64,000 nt of DNA from Gordionus sp. m RMFG-2023. Taxonomy: Eukaryota > Nematomorpha > Gordioida > Chordodea > Parachordodidae. Under the pieces are notes generated by a model. It ran no database searches. It was not told the origin of the DNA and was given only the letters and a program-made list of their open reading frames with translations. Location of the stretch: assembly GCF_954871325.1 (NCBI RefSeq), contig NC_088775.1, positions 38,045,561 to 38,109,560 on the forward strand. Direction: 5' to 3'. Positions 53,402 to 64,000 of this stretch are shown here, one piece after another. The translations under genes and the position numbers were made by a program. Positions within the stretch are counted from its first letter, which is position 1, and each line of letters starts with the position of its first letter.

Positions 53402-54550
53402 TATATCATGTCTGAAAGAATGGATGTAGGATTTGGGAAGCAAGTCTCATATTTGAGGAGAGTGAGTGATGTTATTATATTTTAGAAAAGTGGGGCTTAA
53501 ATAACTGTGGAGGATGTATGAAGAGTATTCGGGATATTTGCAGAACAATGGAACAAAGTGTTGACGTTTTATTGTGTTAAAGGCATTGTTGAAATCGAGT
53601 TTTAGGACCACATCAACTGGGATATTGTTAGCCATAGTTTTGCGAGCAAGGTGGGCTAAAATTTCAGCTCCTCCGGGAACACTGAATTCTAATTGAAGCG
53701 GCGACAGGAATGAGGAAAGAGATTTCTTGATTCGTGAAACAATGATCTTGGAGATGTTCTTCGGAAGAAGACCCAACAGCGATTAGGGGAATACCTCCCT
53801 CCTTTTTTGAAGACTATTAGACGAGCGCCAAAGAGTATAGGAATGATAGGTGATGGAGAATTATATTAATAATTGGTAAGGTTCTGTAAAAGGGCTTTAC
53901 ATGGAAAGTTATTTTAAAATGTCTTGGATAGAGATAGCATGAATGCCATCAAGGCCTCCAGAATAGGATTTTTTAAAAGATCTAACTGCTTTAAGTGTCT
54001 CGACGATGTTGATATCGGGAGCTAAATGATTATTTTGGCTTGAGTAAACAAATTCTGAATCACAAATAGGGTGTTTTAGAAACTAAGCTTTTAGAGTGGA
54101 CTCGTTGTTGGGAGCTAGAGAGTCTTCGGAAATCATGGCGCGAATAGCTGAATTTATGTTGAGGCTATTTATTTTATTTGAAACTATTTTTACGAGCCGG
54201 TAGAGTGGATTGGTAAGTATGGGGTGTAGAGATTCGGTATAGAATCAGCATTGATGAGGGAGATTGATGCTTTAATATGTTTGGATAATAAGATATTTTT
54301 ATTATCGGGAATTTTAAGGGTGAAATTGGTAAAGCTTAGTAGGTTTTTTCAATTTGAGAGGTTTCCAGGATTGTTTACTGGTAATTTATTGAAGGATTCT
54401 GCGGAAGAATTATGAGCACCCTGTGGTATTCGAGATATGGTGGGATAGTTGGGTAGTGATAAAAAATCATTAGCCCATGATTGTAAGTTAGGAGTTTGTT
54501 GACTAAGAGGCGAATCAGTAGCAACAATATCCTAAAATGGATGTAATTCA
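53402..54550 (-). mobile_element. LINE copy d, 5' half (reverse transcriptase)
   Basis: On the minus strand: a pre-RT segment with ISRIPQGAHNSS, SYSGGLDGIHAISIQDIL (the SxGGxDG block that opens the RT), then the longest intact frame (53447-53776) with EFSVPGGAEILAHLARKTMA, VVLKLDFNNAFNTIKRQHFV and ILHSYLSPTFLKYN. This matches copy c ([13 protein letters not shown]) in order. Earlier sequence has many stops. The Gypsy insertion at 53397 separates it from its 3' half. Confidence 0.8.
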
Positions 54551-56149
54551 TCTCCTTCTCTTTTTTTACTTGTTTTTAGAAAAACTATTTTTTTCGTCTT
54601 TGAAAAACAGTTTTGAGTTAAATTTTAATACGTTAATATTTTGATATTATTGCAAACTACCATTATTTTAAGACAAAATATACATACTAGAGGTGGTGCG
54701 ACAATAATATATAAAATCTTAATTGCTTTCATGATATCACTCTGGTCCTTATTTTCTAGTTACTATATGATTCATTCAATATATTTGCATAATTATTTAT
54801 TCTAAAGATTTTTAGTCTTTTTTATTAATTTATCTGACATAATAAATTCGGATATTAGTTTACATCATGAGTGTCATGGCTATGACTGCAAATTAACCAG
54901 CATCTATTATTTGTGTGGGTATTATAATTCAAGATTATTGCTCCTGCTGCTGAGAGCATTTGATTGCATAATTTAGATGAGCAATAATGGTTAACTGTCT
55001 AGTCGTTTATATATCATTAAAAAAGGAAGGAAGATAATTTTTTAGAAATTTAGTAACTCACAATTGTTTTCTCGATGACTTATCTAGCTTCCATAATGTC
55101 ATCTAAGAGGAAGTGCCAACCACCATATAGTTTTATGAATTGGATTAGTCGTTTATATTCTCTTCTTCAAGAATTATTGATTTGGCTAGGCCTACAAATT
55201 TTTCCTTATTAGTCCATTTTATAAAACATTGTCTAAAATGATAACATTATATTAGTTTTATGCTAAGAATTATATTGCCTTGCGTGGTTCTTAAAAACCA
55301 TTAACAATTGAGGTAATGTATGAATTAATTAACCTTTTTTATAACTTATAATTCTTTAGACGCATTTTTTAATATCCGCAATCGAAAATATTGTAATAAA
55401 TGGATAGATATTTTGTATAAAAATATTATTTTTGGAAATGTCGTGTTGTTTTACTTTCATTATTTGCATGCCTCATAAATGGCAAAATATGAGATTCAGA
55501 ATAATTGTTCAGAGTTTGCAAATTTCGATTAAAAAATATAATATATTCTTATAAAACCCGGCCGAAGATCAGCAAATTAGGGGGTATGAGGGGCGTTGCC
55601 CCCATAATTTTTTTTCAGTAGAGTCCCCTGAGATTGTAAAGGCTAGTGACACCCCTGAAATGACTATATTTTCAAAATATTCTTATTGCAAATGCAATAC
55701 ATTTATTACGAATAGTATAATATAAAAAAAATATAAATATTATGACTAAGAATTTTTTATAATTATGTTTTGCATATAATGATTTTATGTCTAAGAAAAT
55801 ATTATAATTATTATAGAAGAATGCCCCTTACTCACAACCCTTCCCTATAAAAAGAATAACTTATCAATCCCAAACAATCCTTTTCTAATAATTAAATAAA
55901 TACCAACAATAAACATTACCAACTAGGAAACAACCACATTGTTTAATTTCATGTTATACCATATTTTATTTATGTTCAAATCGAAATAATTTATAAATGT
56001 TTCACATTCATACCAATTCCACTATTCTTTGTTCTTGCACAGCTGGCATCTTCTGATCTCCCATTCTTCCTTCTTCCCCCAAGGAAAATTAATTGTTCAT
56101 GTCATAAAATGACTTACATTTAGTATATTATATTAAATTTATTTCTTCT
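54551..56149. other. AT-rich DNA with a hAT-like edge
   Basis: At 55560-55660 the segment GGGGGTATGAGGGGCGTTGCC leads to a terminus which, inverted, reads CAGGGGTGTCACTAGCC, related to the MITE at 2377-2836. The other end was not found. The remainder has no recognised feature. Confidence 0.4.
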
Positions 56150-58265
56150 TTTTTTCAGCAGCTACAACAATTATATTGCAATTTTATGATATTAAGACAA
56201 GTCTACTTTTCTCTAGGATTTGATTAATTCATCTAGAAACAAATTTTTATCTATAATACTCTTCTTAGAAGTAAAAAATAAGGCTAATCCATTTAAACAG
56301 TTTTTATCGGTGCTAATGTTTTTACCCTTTTCAAAGTTGAGAAAGACCTTACAATTTTTTGATATTAGGTAGGCATTCCAAAGTGCAATTACACATGAAA
56401 AGAGGCTGCAAAGCATTTTTAGTGGCAAAGAGTACTCTATGATGTCAAGATTTTTATACCAAAATTCGTTATCACAAAGTAACTAATCACACAATCCTGA
56501 TAAATAATTATAGTAAAACTATGAGATTTTCTTAATATTCTCCCGCTTTTCAAGTGTAATCAACAATTCAGACTCAACCAGAGAAAATAAAAGCACTTTA
56601 AAATAAAATTGTGACTAATAAATTTTTACTTTAATTGAGATAAAAATGTATCAATAAGGGGAATAAAAATATTTATTTTATAAAGATCTTCAATCGTCGA
56701 TGCATCAATATTAAACCGATTGGATTCTAGAAACTACTCTAGGTTTAAAAACTTCAATCCCAAACATATTAGCGATCTCCTTTACTTTCTCGTATATTTT
56801 ATGGAATTTTTCATCCACATCATCTCTGATATTTGTTAATATTTAAACAAAATCCTTTGCCCTATTCATAACCTTAAATCATAATCAATTTTTCATAGCA
56901 TTTAGCTAAAATCATATGTATAATTTAATAAAAAAATATACACATTGAATTGATATTTATCTTCGTAATAGCCTGCAAGAGATTTTCAGCATCTGCGGAA
57001 TCTTTTTCTTTACTTGATATGTAGAATTCGAGCGCTGCAAAATAACTTCATATAATTAGATGAAAATCTAACTGATTGTTGTCTTTCAATAAATCTAGTT
57101 GGACAAAATCTTTTAGTTTTTTTTTGATTATTTTAATCAATATCATCAAACGTTCGGATAAAAAGCTACCCCTTTTTGGGTGGTTTGAAAAGTCATAAAC
57201 CTACGATATTGTTTCTAAATTTTGAAAAATATATAAGAATTATAAAAAGATATCTATAATACATAATAAAATCTAATAAATTCCAATTATATTAAAATAT
57301 TTTTACTTAAACTGTTCCAGATGTCTCGAATTTTGCATGCATTTAGGCAATGTGAACTACAGTAAACATAGGAGCTGTATTATAAAGCTCTCTAATTCTT
57401 AACTGCACCCCTTTAACATGACCACTTATTGAGGGAGCTTCATCATATCCTTGGCCTCTCATTAGATTTAAATTTAAATCTAGGTCTTGAAAGGATGCTA
57501 AAATTTATTTGGCTATCGTCTCTGATTTAGTGTCATGTAAGTCAATAAATTGAACAAAGAATTCCTTCATTTTGAAATCACCTAATTCCTTATCAATAAA
57601 CCTTACTGCTATGGATAATTGCTCTATGTTACCAACATCCGAAGTCTCATCAGCCAAAACATTAAAAAATGGTAATGCTTACACTTTTGTAGAAATTTCT
57701 TTCAATACGAACCTATTGCATATGGCTATTATTTTATTTTGAATACTTGGACTAAGTTAGGTGGCATTTTTAGCAGAGCTTTTAAAAAGCTTTATATAAT
57801 TATCATTATTATTGCATAAATGTTTCATCAATTCCTTGAAATTCCCTTCATTATAAGAAGAGTAAGGAAGTGTTAAGGGGCCAGCAGATATTTTATTAGC
57901 TCTTAATGCTAAGACCTGCCTCCCTAACCTAATGATTGCATCAATTATTATAATTATTCTTGCTCTGCTGGTTGTAACAATATCAAATTTTTTACATTAG
58001 ATATTGATATCTTTTGCATAGAGATGGCTTTTAAAGCATCCGATATCTCACAAGAATTGAGATATTTATTTTGTTGATGATAATTAAAATTTTCAAGAGC
58101 ATCTTTCCATCTTGTATATACTTGACTTACCAATGTTCTGAGTTTTTGTAACCCGTTTCCAGCATATCTTGGTGAAAAAATGACGCACACTTTACAAAAA
58201 ACTCCCTTTTCATTAGCTAAGTAAGCAAGCCACTTATATTTATTAAGCCACGATGCTTGAAATGT
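56150..58265 (-). pseudogene. hAT-like transposase relic of the ZMYM1/TTF-finger, DUF4371 type
   Basis: On the minus strand the first segment (58262-57954) reads TFQASWLNKYKWLAYLANEK, GVFCKVCVIFSPRYAGNG and RWKDALENFNYHQQNKYLNS, a TTF-type zinc finger. Then come NEGNFKELMKHLCNN, FFNVLADETSDVGNIEQLSI (the DUF4371 DETxD block), DFKMKEFFVQFIDLH and LMRGQGYDEAPSISGHVKGV, the RGQGYDGA-type signature. Further down, only weak pieces of the C-terminal half remain (to about 56213-56428). Stops interrupt it repeatedly after 57954. Related domesticated genes exist in animals, but the decay here points to a dead element. Confidence 0.75.
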
Positions 58266-58539
58266 TGAATTATGTCATTGGACTAAAATTTCAAATATAT
58301 GTATTTTTTTATTGCATCTCAATAATAATAATATTTCCATACTAACCCAAGTCTAGAGCCACCATCAGAAAACATAAGCTATCTACTATAATTATCCTCA
58401 AAAAACGTCAATCTAATTTAACCAATAGTGTTCTTTTAAAAAATATTCTCCAATGATAATCATCATAGCAATTTTAAGCCAATAATAATTCCCATGCTAT
58501 GTGATTTATAATATTGGCGAATATATTTACATGGATAAC

Positions 58540-59087
58540 TATCATCATTCCAGAAGTATGTGATACTATATGGAAAAATTTAAAAGATATCCAGTTCCAA
58601 CTAGAGAACATTCTGAGAAAGTATTAAATTTAGATTTTAATAAATTTTTAAATTTAACAAGAATACTTTGAGAAATATGGATTTCCAAACTGCCTTGGCT
58701 CATTATAAAATTAAAAGCTTTTTTACAATTATAGATACAATGGTTTGGTTTAGCTTATATAAGATGTGAAAATAAAGTAATGATGGCACTTTCAGAAATA
58801 GTAGTTTATATCAAAGTAAATTTAATTAATAAATAATTTTTAATTAATTTAGAGTTAGAAAATCAAACATTTTTTATTCCTTCTCCTAAATCTATGCATA
58901 TCATAGTTCCATATATAATTATATGAAAAATATCAGTCCAGAAGAACAACAATATACATTGAATGCACTGAATACACCTAATATTATACATATTCCTGAA
59001 TATTTAGGGATCAGAAGAACATTAAATGCATCAAGTACCAATTCAATAGGAATAAGAGATTTATTTAAATACTATTTTAATTCTTGA
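58540..59087 (+). pseudogene. PIF/Harbinger transposase relic
   Basis: Pieces in changing frames keep the Harbinger order: VCDTIWKNLKDIQF, then FEKYGFPNCLGSL (the FPNCxGxxDG block), SNDGTFRNSSLYQS (the DGGxFRNS block), FFIPSPKSMHIIVPYIII (the IPxPxxLP...PYVI block), and a C-terminal frame (58923-59087) with EYLGIRRTLNAS and GIRDLFKYYFNS (RDxxxxYF). Catalytic positions are lost or out of frame, so it is a fossil. No terminal repeats were identified. Confidence 0.65.
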
Positions 59088-59989
59088 ATTTATGTATAAT
59101 TTAGAATTTTATACCATTATATTGGGGTTTCAGAAAAGATAAGAGAGATGCAAATATTTACTTATGCATAAAAATTACCTAATTGAAAGGTATATAGTTG
59201 TATAAAATTCAAATATTTAATAGATTATGGAATGGATCCTTCCTTAAGGGCTTTTAATAAGTAAGGCACAAAGCACACCTTGGTAACACAAAACTCTCAT
59301 CTAGCAGGAATAAATTTTTAGATTATAAATTACAAATACAAATGAATAACACATAAATAAAATTACTAATATATACTTCATTAACATATTTTATATAAAT
59401 AATGGAAAATTTTAGAATGACCCCAAATAAATATAAATTTTTAAATAACACCTCATAAGATGGGAAAATTTTTTATATTTTCTCAACTTCATAATTGTAG
59501 AATGTATGTTATTCATAACTTATTATAACATTTTGATTAAATGTATAACCTTTTTGTTTTACTTATTTGAATATGATTGAAGTTAACCTCCTATTATTTG
59601 TTAACTAAGACATATTTTTTTATTTTTTCTATTGTAATTTAATAACAATGTCTTAAATTTAATTTTATATTTTGTAACTAAGTAATAAATCATTCAGAAG
59701 GATGGGTGGTTTGTTTAAAATTTAAATTAAGATGAACATATTTTCAGGATGGTACTTTTATATGTATTCATGAATTTCATATAAATACCAGGAGCTAACC
59801 AGTAGAATACTAGGTAAATTAGATATTTACCCATCATTTGATGATAATTTTGAAAATTTTTCCATATAAAATGGCAAAAAAAATATATATATATTAGACA
59901 GATTTAATTCTTATATACCCTTTACATCAGACCTATTTTTCTGAATCCAAGGAAAAAATAAATTATTTTGGGTTTTCCTGGACTTGGGA
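59088..59989. other. AT-rich DNA, nothing recognised
   Basis: No coding, RNA or repeat feature is supported. Confidence 0.5.
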
Positions 59990-61020
59990 AATATTTTTCA
60001 CTATTATTATGGACTTGGACATAGCTTGTGAAACATTTTTCATAATTATTATAGTCTTAGATTTCTGAAAATTTTTTAATTTTAAATATGGGCTAGCCTG
60101 AAAATTTCTTTTGAAGACATGGCAAGGTCTGATCAAAAACCAAGGCCCATGCAACTTTCATATTCTGATTGTATTTTTAAATGATTGTGACTTTTTATAT
60201 ATATTTTATTTCAGTTCTCAACTATCAAAAGTCTGTGGCGAGTTTGAGAAAATTTTCCCAAGTGCGATGAGCTGGCTTGGGAATTTTTTTAATATTAAGC
60301 ATAGGTGTAATATTTAACACAGAATATTAATATGGCCCTCAAGTAAAAGCTAATTTAAATATATTTTTATTCAAAAAAATAGTATTAACTCTTAGTCTTA
60401 ATGGGTTGGCCTTGGTCGGGGTGAGCTGGGTTAAAATAGAATAAAAAATAGATATGGTTTTTAGAGATTTACCTATCTCCAGGTTTTGGAAAGAATTTTG
60501 AAAATTACTATGGGTTGGCCAGGTTTGAGAAAAAATTTTTTATAAAATTATTATGGATTGGGCTGGGCTTGGAAAATATTTTTATATTGGGCTGGGCTTG
60601 GGGAAAATTTTTCAAAATTATTATTAGCTTGGACGCTTGATAATTTTTTTATTATTAATTATGGGTCAGACATTGGCCTGAAAAAAATTTTTTGCAGGCC
60701 TGGGCTTGACCTGATCAAAAAACCAAGGCCCATAAATATCTGATTTTGATTGTATTTCTAAATTCATTATGATTATTTAAATATTTTATTTCAGTTTTCA
60801 ACTACTAAAATTATTATGATCTTTCATTGGGCTTGGAAGAATTTTCAAAATTATTATGGCTTTGTACTTTGCCTGGGAATTTTATTTAATATTAAATATT
60901 AGGTATAAGAGATCAGTAATATTTAACAAATAATATTAGTATTATCAAGTTAAAGCTTTAAATTTATTCTTACTCAAACCATAGTATTTACACCTAGTTT
61001 TAATGGATTTAACACGGCCT
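59990..61020. repeat. Tandem duplication of about 580 bp rich in GGGCTTGG/CCAAGGCCC motifs
   Basis: A block with GGTCTGATCAAAAACCAAGGCCCAT near 60126 recurs as CCTGATCAAAAAACCAAGGCCC near 60709. Both are followed by TATTTTATTTCAGTT...CTCAACTA, GGAATTTT..TTTAATATTAA, ATATTTAACA and AGTATT. Short frames (60111-60317 and 60558-60743) are by-products of the repeat. Confidence 0.7.
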
Positions 61021-61113
61021 GAAGGGTGGAGGGGGTAAAAAGAATAAAAATTGGATATTATTTTCAAATAACAGGTAACATCTAGCATAAAAGTAAGAAG
61101 AAAATCCTCATTC

Positions 61114-61142
61114 CCCGTCATTTATGACGGGCTATCTACTAG
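61114..61142 (+). mobile_element. Helitron 3' terminus (hairpin plus CTAG)
   Basis: CCCGTCATTTATGACGGG (perfect 7-bp stem) at 61114-61131, then CTATCTA, then CTAG at 61139-61142 followed by T. It matches the ends of Helitrons L and R. The body lies to the left, probably including the GGGCTTGG tandem duplication, but the 5' TC end was not found. Confidence 0.75.
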
Positions 61143-61253
61143 TTACTAAATAATCTTTCAACACTAGCACGCAATGTTGTATTAAATTTAATATATATTT
61201 TTTATATAAGAAATAAAAAATATTCATTTAAGTATTAGAATAGATAGATTGCA

Positions 61254-61975
61254 CAGGGATTCGAACCGAACCTAAACTCGGAAAAGAAAACCCGGGTTTT
61301 TGGTAAAAAGTTTGAACCCAAACCGAATCTGAACCCTGTTAATAAAATTTTCAAAACCCCTAACCGAACCAGGGAATTTCATTTGAACCCGTGTTCAACC
61401 GTGTTCAGTGTATTGTTTAAAATCATATAAGATATTGTATAATTGTTAATAAAAATATTAATAATTTAATTGAGATTTTATAATATTTTCAAATTTTTAA
61501 TTAAGAGTGTTTGTAAATTTTAAACAACTTAATTCATTTACACCATTTTTAAATTTTTTAAAATTTATTCTCAATCCTATTGGAGTGTTAATAAATTTTA
61601 AACAATTAAATTCATTTATGACATTTATTTTTAATTTTTAACAAATTCTCAAAGATTATTAATTAGAGGAAAATAAAAGTGAACAAGTCAAAGTAAATAT
61701 TATTATATTGGATATTGTTAATTTGAAGAAATACCTCTAAATAAAATTTTTAAAATTGATACACGACTATGCTTTGTATTTTTAACTATATTTTGCCTGT
61801 TTTTTTTATTATGATTTAAATATAGATTTTTTTTTCAATGCAAAAATCCTTAAAACCGAACTGAACCCGGAACCAAACCCGGGTTCAAAAATATTTTCCT
61901 GAATCGAACCCGAATCACTTATTTTTTACCCTTAAACCGAACCCGGGAAAAAATTTTGCCGGGTTCGAATCCCTG
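61254..61975. mobile_element. hAT MITE, about 720 bp, same family as 25063-25566
   Basis: Ends CAGGGATTCGAACCGAACC and, inverted, CAGGGATTCGAACCCGGC. Both ends carry CCCGGG-rich blocks with GAACCC repeats. I could not match the flanking octamers, so the target duplication is lost or the ends are misplaced by a few bases. No coding capacity. Confidence 0.7.
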
Positions 61976-63089
61976 GTGCTGTGTATATGCGGGTATTTAT
62001 TTTATTTAATCATATTCTAGGCTCGCAATACTAATTAATGTAAAATTAATATAGCCAATGTTACCATTCCATAATTACATTTTTTATTTAATCGGGCATG
62101 GGCTTTTTACCACTCCTCTTACTTCCCATGGGCGTTTAAATAAGGGGTTTTACCTCTTGCATGCACAGGTAACTGCGGCCTGCCCAAAAAACGTGGATGA
62201 TACTCTTAATTATTTCCCTTTTCCCAGTTCGATGTACTTTTCATGAGAGAACCAAGCGTTGCTCTGTTATATATATCTCTTGTATATGACGTTTATGGCT
62301 AGTGGCTTAATATCACTATTTCAGGGAGAGCCACCTTTGAACGTAAGATTTTGATCGTAAAATGGTCCATTTTCGGTCAAAATGGACGATTTTTTCATTC
62401 ACATTAATTTATATGCACGTATTGTTATATTATGCACCTAATTATTCTATTAGTAATTATTCTATTATGCATTTATTTAATATATTAGGTAATTCCAAGC
62501 AATTTTTAATATCATCTACATTTTTTATCCAGGTAATTTTCTATTCATAAATATATCAGAAACTATTTCATTCAAGCAATTCTTGTATCACATGATATGC
62601 AATTTTTATATCAGATTATATGCAATTTTTATATCAGATGATATGCAATTCTTATATCAGATTCAAGCAATTTATGAATATATCAGACATTTTTTAAATT
62701 ATATTATGAGTATTTTTAATAAAATTTAATTAGCAAATTTGATATACAATTTCTTAATATAACTGAACTTTATAAATATGATTACTTAAGATTAATTTTA
62801 ATGATTAAGAATATTTCACTTATGCATTTTCTCAATATAACTTATGCTATTCTTAATATAAAAGAATTCACTTATACAATTTCTTAATATAATTTATAAA
62901 TAAAATTAATTGATAATTGAGTCATAGGATTTTATTTTATTATAAATTTGTATTGTCTGTGTTATAATTATACATTAATTTGATAATAGGAAGATCTATC
63001 AGCAAATATAAATTTGTCTATAATTTTTAAATCATATTGATTAATAAGATTATTGATATTCTCTTCTTTGGTTATGTATTTATTGTTGG
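61976..63089. other. AT-rich DNA with 25-bp tandem repeat
   Basis: At about 62585-62680 ATGCAATTTTTATATCAGAT is repeated in tandem four times with small changes. The segment 62058-62246 has an open frame of 62 codons and somewhat higher GC content, but no family resemblance; I do not call it a gene. Confidence 0.45.
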
Positions 63090-63760
63090 TTTCTTTAAGG
63101 CCATCCCCAAGTCTAGTTGAACCTATTTTAATTTTGTATCAATTTTATAAAAGCATATATATTTGGACGAGATGATTTAACTGATTTATTTAAAGCAGAG
63201 TGCCAACCCTCTAGGTGCTCTGGACCACATCTCTTGAGGAAACATTGAATTTTGCCCTATTAATATTATTATTAATTTATTTTATATATTTAGTGTGCCA
63301 AGCCAGGTTTTATCCATGTATAAAAAAATCTATCCATGGGAAGAATATTTATTATTTCAAATATATGGAAACTGAGTGCCACATCATTTATAACTTTGGT
63401 ATTTAGTAGAGGTAGTATACACATTCTTCTTACAATAGTTCTAACTATAGGATTCTCATTATAGAGGGATTTCAACAATAAAGTATTTACCTTTCTCCAT
63501 GTACTCTGGGTATAATGGGAAATGCAACCTAACTATATATTAAATTAAAATATAACATAAAATAATATTATTATTTTACCTTTGATTTGGATCTGTAAAA
63601 ATACTTTCCGCAAAGTTTCTATAGCAGCTTGCTCAAAATCTAACTGAGCAAATTTACTTGTCTAAATACAATCATGCTTCTCACATATCTCTTTGATCAT
63701 GTATTTGACAAAACGGCATATATGACAACCAACATATGTTCCTTATAATAAACATGACCA
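63090..63760 (-). pseudogene. MULE (Mutator-like) transposase relic
   Basis: Minus strand, in order: GCHICRFVKYMIKEICEKHD, then AQLDFEQAAIETLRKVFLQI (the FExAAIxA block), a ~70-bp interval that could be an intron, and CISHYTQSTWRKVNTLLLKS followed by LYNENPIVRTIVRRMCILPL and NTKVINDVAL (63530 to about 63290). This matches the C-terminal half of the MULE core, in which C-xx-H-x-xQ-xxx-RK precedes the conserved vRrl-x-aLpl segment. Later pieces to 63090 are broken. The N-terminal catalytic part is not in the window. Confidence 0.7.
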
Positions 63761-64000
63761 GGTTTGCCAGGTCAAAATTTTCAAATTGCGGGAGAAATTT
63801 GGTATTATGCAAGAGAAATATAAAAATTGTGGTAGAAATATAAAAATAATTTTTTGCGGGCCGAAGGCCTGCATGCCGGTCGGGATTTTGAATTGACTTA
63901 ATTATCCGCCTGATATTTTTTATTTAGTTTATATAAATACAAAGTCGGTAACTATTTTTTAAAATAGAATAACATCTTGATTTATTAAAATATATTAATT
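63761..64000. other. Repeat edge at window end
   Basis: CCAGGTCAAAATTTTCAAATTGCGG at about 63767 also occurs at about 45638 inside the large hAT element, so it is a dispersed repeat. A GC palindrome-like block (GGGCCGAAGGCCTGCATGCCGG) follows near 63858. The element continues beyond the window. Confidence 0.5.

Noticed and set aside
61254-61975. tRNA or SINE from the GGATTCGAACC ends
   Set aside because: The motif occurs as inverted terminal repeats together with CCCGGG blocks and has no A box, matching the hAT MITE at 25063-25566.

Overview
The window reads as nuclear DNA of an AT-rich animal, roughly three quarters A+T by eye. The evidence is one intron-rich septin gene of the animal SEPT6 type plus a dense, heavily nested load of animal-type transposons: hAT, Helitron, PIF/Harbinger and MULE DNA elements, LINEs with a restriction-like endonuclease, and one Ty3/Gypsy element. 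I cannot name the species. There is no sign of bacterial, organellar or viral genome organisation.

The only host gene I can support is the septin, on the + strand from 9608 to 35845. Eight coding exons join in perfect phase into 453 codons, with introns of 0.7 to 7.7 kb. A short first coding exon (the extreme N-terminus) is still missing upstream. The predicted protein has the P-loop, the G3 and G4 motifs, the septin unique element and a C-terminal coiled coil. It carries an unusual acidic, glycine-rich insertion of about 39 residues just before the last strand of the GTPase domain.

Region by region: 1-9.6 kb is AT-rich flank with a LINE tail, a hAT MITE and a 1.3 kb hAT remnant. 9.6-35.8 kb is the septin; its introns hold MITEs nested in older elements, two Helitrons in opposite orientation on either side of the P-loop exon, and pieces of one LINE family. 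36-40 kb holds a foldback-like inverted minisatellite. 40.6-46.2 kb is a 5.6 kb hAT element with a recognisable four-exon transposase, inserted into the 3' terminus of an older Helitron. 47-54.6 kb is a LINE on the minus strand, split by a fossil Gypsy element. 56-64 kb holds relics of a ZMYM1-type hAT, a Harbinger transposase, another Helitron 3' end, a MITE and a MULE transposase.

Insertion order is often readable. Helitron into LINE (18531-20436), hAT MITE into LINE (12719-13082), Gypsy into LINE (48174-53396), hAT into Helitron (40621-46219) and MITE into MITE (10046-10407) are marked by target-site duplications (A/T junctions for the Helitron) or by an empty-site relative elsewhere in the window. 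The LINE family is therefore among the oldest layers. The most interesting feature is the pair of inverted Helitrons around septin exon 15900-16095. Their shared 5' halves form inverted repeats of about 560 bp and each carries an antisense tRNA-like module with intact A and B boxes.
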